Below, in pieces: positions 55,935 to 64,000 of a stretch of 64,000 bases of DNA. The translations under genes and the position numbers were made by a program. The stretch's first letter is position 1. Every line of letters begins with the position of its first letter. Source of the stretch: Dyella sp. AtDHG13 (GTDB lineage Bacteria > Pseudomonadota > Gammaproteobacteria > Xanthomonadales > Rhodanobacteraceae); assembly GCF_003201105.1 (NCBI RefSeq), contig NZ_QICJ01000006.1, forward strand, positions 186,001-250,000, in the 5' to 3' direction. The notes under the pieces are model-generated. The model made no database searches. It worked only from the letters and a program-made list of their open reading frames with translations, and had not been told where the DNA came from.

Positions 55935-56462
55935 ATGTCGCTCTCCTCATTGCTCGACATGCCGGGCGTCCAGGCACCCGAACCCGCCACCCAAGGCTAC
56001 GTGTTCAACCACACCATGATCCGCGTGAAGGATCTGGCTCGCTCGCTGGATTTCTACACGCGCGTGCTGGGTTTCACCCCGGTGCATCGCCAGGATTTCG
56101 ACGAGGCGGCGTTCACCATCGTGTATCTGGTGCTGGTCGCGGACCGCAGCGTCATTCCCGATGACGATGCCGCCCGCCTGCAGTGGGTGCTCGGCCAGCC
56201 GGGCGTGCTGGAGCTGACGCACAACCACGGCACCGAGCATGACGATGCGTTCCACTATCACCACGGCAACGCCGAGCCGCGTGGTTTTGGCCATCTGTGC
56301 GTGTCCGTGCCCAACGTGAAAGAGGCCTGCGCCCGTTTCGAGGCGATGGGCGTGACCTTCCAGAAGCGGCTGACCGACGGGCGGATGAAGCACATCGCCT
56401 TTATCCGCGACCCGGACGACTACTGGATCGAAATCCTGCAGCCGGCGATGCGTATCGCTTGA
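55935..56462 (+). CDS. gloA: Lactoylglutathione lyase (glyoxalase I)
   Basis: Converts methylglyoxal-glutathione hemithioacetal to S-D-lactoylglutathione. 175 residues. Seen: metal ligands His (FNHTMIRVKDLARSLDFY), Glu (GVLELTHNHG), His (FGHLCVSVPNV) and Glu (YWIEILQP), with long N-terminal extension typical of the longer bacterial/eukaryote-like GloA. No clear Shine-Dalgarno before the ATG. A degenerate Fur-like TTTTCATGGAATCG precedes but is not convincing. Confidence 0.94.
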   Translation: MSLSSLLDMPGVQAPEPATQGYVFNHTMIRVKDLARSLDFYTRVLGFTPVHRQDFDEAAFTIVYLVLVADRSVIPDDDAARLQWVLGQPGVLELTHNHGTEHDDAFHYHHGNAEPRGFGHLCVSVPNVKEACARFEAMGVTFQKRLTDGRMKHIAFIRDPDDYWIEILQPAMRIA

Positions 56463-56509
56463 GGCTCTTGGCGCCTGTTCAGATCTTCTGAGCAACGCCC
56501 GTTCCCTCG

Positions 56510-56638
56510 CCGTCATTCCGGCGCAGGCCGGAATCCAGTGGCTTCATGGCGCGGTTTTCGCAGACGACTCCATGTTTTGACGTCACGCGATAACCGGTCA
56601 CTTTCGCTACTGGATTCCGGCCTGCGCCGGAATGACGC
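56510..56638. repeat. REP-like inverted pair, family A copy 4
   Basis: CCGTCATTCCGGCGCAGGCC then GGAATCCAGTGGC; right arm (56606-56638) is its reverse complement with TGGATTCCGGCCTGCGCC. Nearly the same as copy 1 at 6727, including the start of the spacer (CTTCATGGCGCGGTT versus CCTCATGACACGGTT). It lies between the gloA and M28 peptidase stops, which are convergent. Confidence 0.9.
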
Positions 56639-56676
56639 GCGAGAAATGCGCTCTCATGTGAGAATTGAACAGGCTC

Positions 56677-58317
56677 TTACAGCCCCCGCATGCTCTCCGG
56701 GCGGTGGTAATCGCTGCCCGGTTTCCACTGCGGGAAGGTGTCTTCCATCGACAGCCGGCTGCCCACCATGAAGAGGGCGCGGACGTCTTCGACGGTGCCG
56801 CTGAGATCCCAGTCGGGATCGTATCTGCCGTGCGCGGCGATGGTGTCGCCAGCGCTGGGGGCCGCGTCCGGTTGCGTGGCCGCCGAGCGCGCATAGAGCA
56901 CGGGCACGCCGGCGCGCGCAAAGCTCAACTGGTCGGAGCGGAAGAAGAAGCCTTTTTCCGGTGCGACGTCGGCGGTCACGCGTCGGCGCTGCGCGTGTGC
57001 CGCGTCCGCCAGATAGTCGTCCAGCTGCGATTGCCCGAAGCCGATCACGGCCAGCGCGCTGGCCGGACCGTTCACCGGCAGCATGTCCAGGTTGATGTCG
57101 GCCACGGTATGGGCCAGCGGCACCAGCGGATGCTGCACGTAGTAGCGCGAACCGATCAGGCCGTTCTCGTCCAGCGTGGTGGCGATGAAGAGCACCGTGC
57201 GATGCGATTTCGGTGCGCGGTGGGCAAAGGCTTCGGCGATCTCCAGCAGGCCGGCGATGCCGGTGGCGTTGTCGACGGTGCCGTGCGGCGGTTCGCCCGG
57301 CGCGGGGATGTGATCCCAGTGCGCGGAGTAGACGATGGTTTCGTCGGGACGTCGCGAGCCGGTGATCCGCGCCACCACATTGTGCGATTCCCCGTGCGCG
57401 ATGCTGCTATCAAAGCGCGTGTCGAGCGTGGCGTGCAGCGGCACAGCAGTAAAGCCGCGCTGGCCGGCCTGTCGCTTGAGTGCATCGAAGTCGGCGCCGG
57501 CCTGTGCGAAGAGGCGTCGCGCCGCATCGGTGGTCAGCCAGCCGGCGACGGGTAGGCGCGGCGTGCCTTCCTCGCGCTTGGGGAGATCGAGCCGCGCACC
57601 GCTCCAGCTCGTGCGCACCGAGTCCCAGCCGTAGCCCGCCGCCTGGGTGTCGTGCACGATGAAGGCCGCGGCAGCGCCTTCGCGCGCGGCCTCTTCGAAC
57701 TTGTAGTTCCAGCGTCCGAAATAGGTGTATTCGCGGCCGTGGAATAGCGCGGGATCCTGGTTGGCCCAGCCGGGATCGTTCACCAGGATGATGACCGTCT
57801 TGCCCTTGACGTCCGCATCGGCGTAATCGTTCCAGTGCTCGCCCGGCGCATCGATGCCGTAGCCCACGAAAACCACGGGCGATGCCGTGAAGGCGCTGTG
57901 CGCCTGCTCGTCCAGCGTGCCGACCACCACGTCCTGGCCGAACGCGAGCGTGGTCGAGCCGCTCTCGCTGTGCACGTCGAGCGTGGTCTCGTCGGCATGC
58001 AGCAGGGTCGCCGATACGTACGGCACCGTCTGCAGCCAGCGGCCGTCGTTGCCGGGTTCCAGTCCGATGCGCTTGTACTGCTGGATGATGTAGTCGATGG
58101 TGCGTTGTTCGGACGCGCCGCCCACCGTGCGCCCCAGCAACGTGTCGGAAGAAAGCACCTTCATGTGCTGCGCGATGTCGTCCACCACGATGCCGGGCGA
58201 AAAATCGTTGTACGAAGGCCATGCGCCTGCATCGCCATCGTTGCCGGCATTCGTTTGATGATGCTGGCAAGCGCATAGCGCGAGGCTCAGCAGAGTGAGG
58301 AACCACGGGTAACGCAT
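56677..58317 (-). CDS. M28-family zinc peptidase (lipoprotein), with Gln in place of the last His ligand
   Basis: 546 residues. Seen: lipobox LCAC (Cys 17), a PA-domain insert (VVFVGYGIDAPGEHWNDY to VIILVNDPG), then the M28 domain: SAHWDH (His 333, Asp 335), VDNATGIAG (bridging Asp), TTLDENGLIG (Glu), NLDMLP (Asp) and the final motif RSDQLSFARAGVP (Gln 463 where SDH is usual in the family). Probably periplasmic aminopeptidase; activity uncertain given the replaced ligand. Weak Shine-Dalgarno. Convergent with gloA. Confidence 0.9.
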   Translation of the reverse strand: MRYPWFLTLLSLALCACQHHQTNAGNDGDAGAWPSYNDFSPGIVVDDIAQHMKVLSSDTLLGRTVGGASEQRTIDYIIQQYKRIGLEPGNDGRWLQTVPYVSATLLHADETTLDVHSESGSTTLAFGQDVVVGTLDEQAHSAFTASPVVFVGYGIDAPGEHWNDYADADVKGKTVIILVNDPGWANQDPALFHGREYTYFGRWNYKFEEAAREGAAAAFIVHDTQAAGYGWDSVRTSWSGARLDLPKREEGTPRLPVAGWLTTDAARRLFAQAGADFDALKRQAGQRGFTAVPLHATLDTRFDSSIAHGESHNVVARITGSRRPDETIVYSAHWDHIPAPGEPPHGTVDNATGIAGLLEIAEAFAHRAPKSHRTVLFIATTLDENGLIGSRYYVQHPLVPLAHTVADINLDMLPVNGPASALAVIGFGQSQLDDYLADAAHAQRRRVTADVAPEKGFFFRSDQLSFARAGVPVLYARSAATQPDAAPSAGDTIAAHGRYDPDWDLSGTVEDVRALFMVGSRLSMEDTFPQWKPGSDYHRPESMRGL

Positions 58318-58765
58318 GGCAGGAGAAAGGCAAGTCGGTGACTTACTCTAGCGTGTCCATGGCGGCGGAACGCGTATCGCAAGAGAGAGCTTTTGGTGCG
58401 CTGCGGACGCAAAAAAATGCGCTTGCTGACCGGAACCTGTCGTGCATGCCAAGCGCCACGAAACGACCTTCTCGCGCTGGTGGTTCTGGCGATGTTGATC
58501 ATGCCCGCAGTGGCATTCGCCATGCGCCGTCGACGCGTCTTCCTTCGGCACTTCGATGTGCTCGAATCCAACAAGCAGGAGCGGGTTGAGGTCGCTGAAG
58601 GTGTTCCGTAGGCCGTGGCGTAGTGCGTGCCATGGACCAGGATCAGCGAATCGTTCTGCCTGCGTCCGCGCAGTGGCCGGCCGGGCGTACCCGCAACCAA
58701 GCGTGGCGGCGTGGGGCCGGTGCAGCTACGCTTGGCGGGATTCGCTTCGTGGAATAGCGCCCGAC
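58318..58765. other. 448-base gene-free gap between the M28 peptidase and rhomboid genes
   Basis: Both flanking genes read away from it, so it should carry divergent promoters. Short ORFs occur on both strands (for example 58393-58611 plus, with a hydrophobic stretch and an Arg-rich tail), but none has a good start signal or recognisable family. It may be decayed coding sequence. I see no terminator, repeat or RNA gene. Confidence 0.5.
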
Positions 58766-59416
58766 ATGCCGTTCGACCTGCCTCCCGTCACCCGTAACCT
58801 GTTGATCGCCAACGTGGCGGTGTTCCTGCTGCAGCAGTTCATGGGCGAAACGCTGTTGACCTACTTCGCCTTGTGGCCATGGGGCCCGGACCAGGTGGCG
58901 CAGGGCGCCAACGGGCTGGTCTCGGTGGGTTTCCGCCCTTGGCAGCTGGTGACCTACGCCTTCATGCACGGCAGCACCTTGCACCTGTTCTCGAACATGC
59001 TGGCCTTGTTCATGTTCGGTGGCCAGATCGAGCGCGTGTTCGGTGCGCGCAATTTCGTTCTCTATTACTTCGTCTGCCTGCTCGTTGCGGCGCTGGCGCA
59101 GCTGGTGGTGGTGAACTGGTTCACCGGCGGGTTCTACCCGACGCTAGGCGCCTCGGGCGCCATCTTCGGCATCCTGCTGGCGTTCGGCATGCTGTTCCCG
59201 CACGAGAAGATGATGCTGATCTTCCTGCCCATTCCGATCTCCGCCTGGCTGTTCGTCACCCTCTACGCGCTGGCGGAGCTCTACATGGGCGTGACCGGCA
59301 CGCAGGCGGGCATCGCGCACTTCGCCCATCTGGGCGGCATGCTGGGTGGTTTTATCCTGATCCAGTACTGGCGGGGCAAGCTCCCCATCAAGCCGCAGCG
59401 TCGCCTCTGGCGCTGA
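58766..59416 (+). CDS. Rhomboid-family intramembrane serine protease
   Basis: 216 residues from the ATG at 58766. Six membrane helices. Seen: FRPWQLVTYAFMHGSTLHLFSNMLALFMFGG (rhomboid core, His and Asn), catalytic Ser 130 in TLGASGAIFG (GxSG motif) and catalytic His 188 in AHFAHLGGMLGG, with Ser-His spacing as in the family. Cleaves membrane-spanning substrates; target unknown. The frame is open further upstream without start features. The next gene is an amino acid permease 25 bases on. Confidence 0.95.
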   Translation: MPFDLPPVTRNLLIANVAVFLLQQFMGETLLTYFALWPWGPDQVAQGANGLVSVGFRPWQLVTYAFMHGSTLHLFSNMLALFMFGGQIERVFGARNFVLYYFVCLLVAALAQLVVVNWFTGGFYPTLGASGAIFGILLAFGMLFPHEKMMLIFLPIPISAWLFVTLYALAELYMGVTGTQAGIAHFAHLGGMLGGFILIQYWRGKLPIKPQRRLWR

Positions 59417-59441
59417 TCGTTCCGCTTCTCGGCCGTTTCCC

Positions 59442-60827
59442 ATGACCCAGCATCTCCAGCGCCGCCTGACGCCGCGCCATATCACCTTCATGGCGCTTGG
59501 CATGGCCATCGGCGCCGGCCTGTTCCTGGGCTCGGCCGATGCGATCAAGCTGGCCGGCCCGTCCGTGCTGTTCGCCTATATGGTGGGCGGCGTGATGATC
59601 TTCATCATCATGCGCGCGCTGGGCGAGATGACCGTGCGCGCCCCGGTGCCCGGCTCCTTCGCCGTCTACGCGCAGCGTTACCTGGGTCCGTTCGCGGGAT
59701 ACGCCACCGGCTGGAACTACTGGCTGCTGATGGTGGGTGTGGGCATGGCCGAGGCCACCGCCGTCGGCGCCTACATGCAGACGTGGTTCCCCGATTGGCC
59801 ACGCTGGATCTGGGTGCTGGCCAGCGTGGTGATGATCGGCGGCCTGAACCTGCTCACCGTGAAGATCTATGGCGAGATGGAATTCTGGTTCACCCTGATC
59901 AAGGTGGTCACGGTGCTGGCGATGATCGCCGGCGGCCTGGCCATCATCTTCCTGGGTTGGGGCAATGGCGGCCAGCCGACGGGGTTGTCCAACCTGTGGT
60001 CGCAGGGCGGCTGGTTTCCGCATGGCGTGCTCGGCATGGTGATGGCATTGCCCGTGGTGGTGTTCTCCTTTGGCGGCGTGGAAACCGTGGGCATCGCGGC
60101 GGGCGAGGCGGCGCAGCCGGAGCGCACCATCCCGCGGGCGGTGAACTCGGTGCTGTGGCGCATCCTGATCTTCTACGTCGGCGCGCTGTTCGTGATCATG
60201 GCGATCTACCCGTGGACGGGACTGGGCGAGCACGGCAGCCCCTTCGTCACCACCTTCGCCAAGCTGGGCATTCCGCAGGCGGCGGGCCTGATCAACTTCG
60301 TGGTGATTACGGCAGCATTGTCCGGTTTCAACAGCACCACCTTCAGCGGCAGCCGCATGCTCTACAGCCTGGCCTGCAAGGGGCAGGCGCCGGCGGCACT
60401 GGGCCAGGTGAACGGGCAGGGCGTGCCGGTGCGCGCCATTCTGGCGACGCTGGCGGTGCTGCTGCTGGCGGTGCTGCTGAACTACCTGCTGCCGGCCAAG
60501 GTGTTCGGCATGATGATGTCCATCTTGTCGTTCAACACGGTGTGGACATGGACGATGGTGCTGCTGGCCCACTACAGCTTTCGCCGGCAGTTGCGTGAGA
60601 GGGGCGAGGCGCCGTCGGGCTTTCGCCTGCGCTGGTGGCCATTCAGCGGCATCGTGTGCCTGGCGTTCTTCGGTTTCGTGGTGGTGATGCTGGGCGTGAA
60701 CTCGGAGACGCGCGTGGCGCTTTACGTGGGCGCGGCGTGGATTTTCCTGCTGAGCATCGCGTATCACCTTTGCGGTGTTCACCAGCGCATGTTGCGCATG
60801 GAGCCGCCTGTTGCCGAAGGGGCGTGA
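59442..60827 (+). CDS. Amino acid permease (APC superfamily, AAT/GABA-permease type)
   Basis: 461 residues. Seen: twelve hydrophobic helices, the APC hallmark GMAIGAGLFLGSADAIKLAGPSVL in TM1, GFNSTTFSGSRMLYSLACKGQAPAALG (loop signature), and LRERGEAPSGFRLRWWPF near the C-terminus typical of ProY/GabP/AnsP permeases. Imports an amino acid by proton symport; which one is not clear. Genes for rhomboid and Asp/Glu racemase flank it, the latter fitting amino-acid handling. Confidence 0.92.
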   Translation: MTQHLQRRLTPRHITFMALGMAIGAGLFLGSADAIKLAGPSVLFAYMVGGVMIFIIMRALGEMTVRAPVPGSFAVYAQRYLGPFAGYATGWNYWLLMVGVGMAEATAVGAYMQTWFPDWPRWIWVLASVVMIGGLNLLTVKIYGEMEFWFTLIKVVTVLAMIAGGLAIIFLGWGNGGQPTGLSNLWSQGGWFPHGVLGMVMALPVVVFSFGGVETVGIAAGEAAQPERTIPRAVNSVLWRILIFYVGALFVIMAIYPWTGLGEHGSPFVTTFAKLGIPQAAGLINFVVITAALSGFNSTTFSGSRMLYSLACKGQAPAALGQVNGQGVPVRAILATLAVLLLAVLLNYLLPAKVFGMMMSILSFNTVWTWTMVLLAHYSFRRQLRERGEAPSGFRLRWWPFSGIVCLAFFGFVVVMLGVNSETRVALYVGAAWIFLLSIAYHLCGVHQRMLRMEPPVAEGA

Positions 60828-60904
60828 TCGTCGGGTAAGTGCAACGGATTGACGCGAAGGTAGACTCGCAGGGATCTGCTCAGTCCGCGATCAAGGAAAT
60901 TCGC

Positions 60905-61606
60905 ATGCGCACCATCGGCGTCATTGGCGGCATGAGCTGGGAATCCAGCGCGCTGTATTACCAGTGGATCAATCGTGGCGTCCGGGATCGCTGCGGTCCG
61001 CTCCATTCCGCAAGGCTTCTGCTCGATAGCCTGGATTTCAGCCAGATTGCCCACTGGCAACGCGAAGGCGACTGGGATGCCGCAGGCGAGGCGCTTGCCG
61101 CATCGGCAAGGCGGTTGGAAGCGGGTGGTGCCGAATGCATCGTCCTGGCGACGAACACTATGCACAAGGTGGCCGCGGCCATCACGGTGGCCACCGATCT
61201 GCCCTTCCTCCATATTGCTGATCCCACCGGTGCCGCCATTCGGCGACAAGGCATGGACAACGTGCTGCTGCTGGGTACGGCTTTCACGATGAACGAAGAC
61301 TTCTATCGCTCGCGCCTGCGCGAAAAGCACGGCGTGCATTGCCTGCTGCCAGGCGAGCAGGACAGGGCGCAGGTGCATCGCATCATCTACGAGGAGCTTT
61401 GCGCGGGCGTCACCACGGAGACATCCCGGGATACCTACCGCCGCATCGTGGCCGCCGCGCAGGCCGAAGGTGCGCAAGGTGTCATCCTCGGCTGCACGGA
61501 AATCGGCCTGCTGCTACGACAGGACGACAGCCCCTTGCCGCTGTTCGATACGGCGGCGCTGCATGCGCAGGCCGCGGTGGAATTTGCATTGGGCGACGTG
61601 GCCTAG
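60905..61606 (+). CDS. Aspartate/glutamate racemase family protein (YgeA-like)
   Basis: 233 residues from the ATG at 60905. Seen: MRTIGVIGGMSWESSALYYQ, LATNTMHKV with Thr 83, and GCTEIGLLL with Cys 197. These two residue numbers equal the unusual Thr/Cys pair of E. coli YgeA (EcL-DER), which uses L-Asp/L-Glu-type stereo-specific racemisation; I rely on memory for that comparison. Likely makes D-Asp/D-Glu or shifts their balance. It follows an amino acid permease by 77 bases. Confidence 0.92.
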   Translation: MRTIGVIGGMSWESSALYYQWINRGVRDRCGPLHSARLLLDSLDFSQIAHWQREGDWDAAGEALAASARRLEAGGAECIVLATNTMHKVAAAITVATDLPFLHIADPTGAAIRRQGMDNVLLLGTAFTMNEDFYRSRLREKHGVHCLLPGEQDRAQVHRIIYEELCAGVTTETSRDTYRRIVAAAQAEGAQGVILGCTEIGLLLRQDDSPLPLFDTAALHAQAAVEFALGDVA

Positions 61607-61620
61607 GTCGTCAGGCGCGC

Positions 61621-61641
61621 TGGGCATGACGGCCATGCCCA
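61621..61641. terminator. Hairpin between the racemase and rapA genes
   Basis: TGGGCATG-ACGGC-CATGCCCA, 8-bp stem, loop 5, 14 bases after the racemase stop and 82 bases before the rapA stop (convergent). No T-run. Confidence 0.5.
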
Positions 61642-61722
61642 ACTGGTTTCGGCCGTGCACCAGTTTGCGTCGAGTTCCTTTCCATGGAGCATGCCGGCGA
61701 TGACTTGCCCGGTGACTGGCCC

Positions 61723-63999
61723 TTATCGCAGGGCCAGGAAGTCCGGGCTTACCACGAAACGCACGGCGTCCAGCCGCAGGCGTGCTTCCGGCAGGGCCTT
61801 GAGCAGGGCGGTGCGCTCGTCGGCGACGGCGGCGATTTCCGTGTCGCTGATGGCGGGGTTCACCGAACGCAAGGCCAACAGGCGGAATAGTTCCGCGTCG
61901 AGCACGTCGGTGGCCTGCGCCACGGCCTCGGTCATGTTCACCTTGGCGCGCTCGGCGGCGATGCCCTCCGCCTTCTCCAGCATCGGCGGCACCAGCTTGG
62001 CGAGGAACTTGCGGTAGCGCGCCACTTCAATGGTGCGATCGGCAGCCTTGCGCAAGGCGATGTCGCTGGGACGGAAATCTGCTCGCTCGGCCAATCGCGT
62101 GTCGATGGTCACCACGATGGGCTGCGGCGGCAGGAAACGTTCCGCGTCCAGCTTGCGATCGGCCACGCATTCGATCAGGAACACGGCCTGCAACAGCGCG
62201 CTGCGCGGCGGCAATGCATCGTCGACGAGGAAGGCGGCGTTGCCCTGCTCGTTGGATAGCGTGAGATCCAGTGCGCCCATCACCATCGGGTGATCCAAGC
62301 GCAGCAGCGGCAATTCTTCGCGGGCCAGCGCCACGTCGCGCGAGAACGTCACGGCCTGCGGGCCTTCGGCGAAGCCAGGCAGGGCATCGGTGGACAGGTA
62401 CTGCGGATCGAGCAGGATCACCTTGCCGCCCAGTTCCTCGGCATGGATGCCGAAGCGTTCCAGCAGGCCCTGGATAAAGGCATCGCGGCCCGGGTCGTTG
62501 TCCTCACGCGTGAACGCCTGTTGCAGCTCGTCGGCGTGCAGGTCGCGGCTGGAGGCCAGTTCGAGCAGGTGATCGCGGCCATCGCGGATCAATGCGGCCA
62601 TTTCCTCGTGCGCGCCGCGCGTTTCGGCGAGCAATACGTCCAGTTCCTGGTCGCGGTTGTCATCGCCGCGCGCGTGCTGGTCGGCGAGGCGTGCCAAGGC
62701 GTCACCAAAGCGGCGCAGCAGTTCGCGGCCATCGGCAGGGCTGAAGCGGAACGCGTCGATGCCCTCGTCGTACCAGCGGGCCAGCACGTGTTGCGCGCTG
62801 TCGGCCACGGCCAGGATGTGGATGCTGATGTCGTGCTTCTGGCCGATGCGGTCCAGACGGCCAATGCGCTGTTCCAGCAGATCTGGATCGAGCGGCAGGT
62901 CCCACAACACCAGGCGGTGCGCGAACTGGAAGTTGCGGCCTTCGGAGCCGATCTCGGAGCACAGCAGCAGGCGCGCGCCATCGGGCTGCGCGAAATAGGC
63001 CGCGTTGCGATCGCGCTGCACGATGCCCAGGCCTTCGTGGAACCGGGCGATGCCCGCGCCCGTGCGCGTGCGCAGGGCTTCTTCCAGTGCAAGCACCTTG
63101 GCCTGGCTGCGGCAGATCAGCAGGAACTTGTCCTGTGGATGCGCTTCGAGCAGGGCGACCAGGGCGTCGATGCGCGCATCGTTGGCGTAGTCGACCTCGA
63201 TGGCTGGCGGCGGCTGCTGGATGTCGGCGTGGAACTCGGCCAGCAATGCCTGGCGGCCGTCCTCGCTGAGCGTGTCCTGGTCGATCAGGTGCCATACGGG
63301 CACGCGCTTGGGGAAGCCGCCGATGCTGGCGCGCCGGTTGCGGAACATGGCGCGCCCGGTGCCGTGGCGGTCGATCAGTGCGGCGAGAATCTCGCGGGCG
63401 TTGTCCGGCTTGGTGGCGTCGGCGAGGCGGGCGAGCAGGGCGTCATCACCGGCGAAGGCGTCGCGCAGCGTGGCGAGCTGCGCCTCATCAAGAGGCTCAT
63501 TCGCCAGCAGCCGGTCGGCAACCTTCGACAGGTTGTGGAACCGGTCCGACTCGGACAGGTAGACATCCAGGTCGTGGTAGCGCTGTGGGTCGAGCAGGCG
63601 CAGGCGGGCGAAGTGGCCGCTGCGGCCCAGCTGTTCCGGCGTGGCGGTGAGCAGGATCACGCCCGGCGTGGCGGCGGCGAGCCGATCCACCAGGGTATAA
63701 CGCGGGCTGGCGGCCTCGGGCGTCCAGGCCAGGTGATGGGCTTCGTCCACCACCAGCAGGTCCCAGCGGGCGTCCAGCAGTTGCTGCGCGCGCTTGGGCG
63801 ACTGCTCCAGGAAGGTGAAATCGGCGATGACGAGCTGCTCATCCTCGAACGGGTTGGCGCCGTCGCCGGACTGTTCCAGCGCCTCGCAGCGTTCCTCGTC
63901 ATAGATGGCGAAGCTCAGGTTGAAGCGGCGCAGCAGCTCCACGAACCACTGGTACACCAGGGTGTCGGGCAGCAGCACCAGCACGCGCCCGGCGCGGCC
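61723..63999 (-). CDS. rapA: RNA polymerase-associated helicase RapA, C-terminal part (N-terminus beyond window end)
   Basis: SWI2/SNF2-type ATPase that recycles RNA polymerase. 758 residues visible, frame open to the window edge; E. coli RapA is 968 residues. Seen: motif Ia LVLLPDTLVYQW, LLVVDEAHHLAW (motif II DEAH), GVILLTATPEQLG (motif III), then the second RecA domain with DKFLLICRSQAKVL, SEIGSEGRNFQFAHRLVLWDLPLDPDLLEQRIGRLDRIGQ (motifs V-VI), and the RapA-specific C-terminal region. Motif I (GKT) must lie off the right edge. Ends in DFLALR. Confidence 0.96.
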   Translation of the reverse strand, partial: GRAGRVLVLLPDTLVYQWFVELLRRFNLSFAIYDEERCEALEQSGDGANPFEDEQLVIADFTFLEQSPKRAQQLLDARWDLLVVDEAHHLAWTPEAASPRYTLVDRLAAATPGVILLTATPEQLGRSGHFARLRLLDPQRYHDLDVYLSESDRFHNLSKVADRLLANEPLDEAQLATLRDAFAGDDALLARLADATKPDNAREILAALIDRHGTGRAMFRNRRASIGGFPKRVPVWHLIDQDTLSEDGRQALLAEFHADIQQPPPAIEVDYANDARIDALVALLEAHPQDKFLLICRSQAKVLALEEALRTRTGAGIARFHEGLGIVQRDRNAAYFAQPDGARLLLCSEIGSEGRNFQFAHRLVLWDLPLDPDLLEQRIGRLDRIGQKHDISIHILAVADSAQHVLARWYDEGIDAFRFSPADGRELLRRFGDALARLADQHARGDDNRDQELDVLLAETRGAHEEMAALIRDGRDHLLELASSRDLHADELQQAFTREDNDPGRDAFIQGLLERFGIHAEELGGKVILLDPQYLSTDALPGFAEGPQAVTFSRDVALAREELPLLRLDHPMVMGALDLTLSNEQGNAAFLVDDALPPRSALLQAVFLIECVADRKLDAERFLPPQPIVVTIDTRLAERADFRPSDIALRKAADRTIEVARYRKFLAKLVPPMLEKAEGIAAERAKVNMTEAVAQATDVLDAELFRLLALRSVNPAISDTEIAAVADERTALLKALPEARLRLDAVRFVVSPDFLALR

Positions 64000-64000
64000 G

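Noticed and set aside
58393-58611. Small plus-strand ORF with a hydrophobic helix and RRRR tail
   Set aside because: No clear ribosome site or recognisable family, and the minus frame is equally open; kept only as part of the gap note.

Overview
The window is a gene-dense, GC-rich bacterial chromosome segment. Gene content and repeats point to a gammaproteobacterium of the Xanthomonadales/Lysobacterales, most like Rhodanobacteraceae (Dyella, Luteibacter, Rhodanobacter). The pointers are an Oar-type TonB receptor, AmgK/MurU recycling, a SUF-type Fe-S cluster locus, MipA/OmpV and many intergenic inverted repeats. This placement is inference from gene style; no rRNA or marker phylogeny is available here. 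I see no phage, integrase, transposase, CRISPR array or tRNA. The segment reads as core genome with short repeat elements between genes.

Layout. 1-4.2 kb: end of a DesR/NarL-type response regulator, a DUF3142 lipoprotein and a large anchored repeat-rich protein. 4.2-10.4 kb: queA-tgt (queuosine) and yajC-secD-secF (Sec accessory translocase). 10.4-15.8 kb: LysR regulator, metallo-beta-lactamase-fold hydrolase and an Oar-like TonB-dependent receptor. 15.8-20.9 kb, minus strand: sterol desaturase-like hydroxylase, amgK-murU, and glnK-amtB behind a sigma-54 promoter. 21.1-28.6 kb: an Rrf2-type SUF regulator broken by a 59-bp tandem duplication, then sufB, a methyltransferase, sufC, sufD, sufS and a PLP decarboxylase. 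28.6-32.2 kb: DUF333 lipoprotein, M13 peptidase, GNAT and Rieske ferredoxin. 32.4-37.5 kb, minus strand: a tripartite ABC exporter operon ending in MipA/OmpV. 37.7-42.5 kb: HAD phosphatase with class III aminotransferase, then a divergent LysR/DHA2-efflux pair. 42.5-49.7 kb: a two-component system divergent from a five-gene extracytosolic flavin electron-transfer cluster with a Fur-box-like site between them. 49.7-64 kb: assorted metabolic and protein-quality genes, ending in the C-terminal three quarters of rapA.

How genes work together. amgK-murU feed recycled N-acetylmuramate back to UDP-MurNAc. GlnK gates AmtB. The SUF genes build Fe-S clusters; sufE and sufU are not in the window. The PepSY-DUF2271-DUF4198-ApbE-reductase cluster is the most interesting system. 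The exported DUF2271 protein carries an ApbE flavinylation-type motif (D-G-V-S-G-A-T), so a route from cytosolic NADPH through a membrane-anchored flavin reductase and a PepSY membrane protein to a periplasmic flavoprotein is proposed.

Other items of note are three families of paired inverted repeats (one nested exactly between two convergent stop codons), a 7-bp tandem repeat at the glnK-amtB junction that could cause frame or spacing variation, and the duplication-broken SUF regulator.
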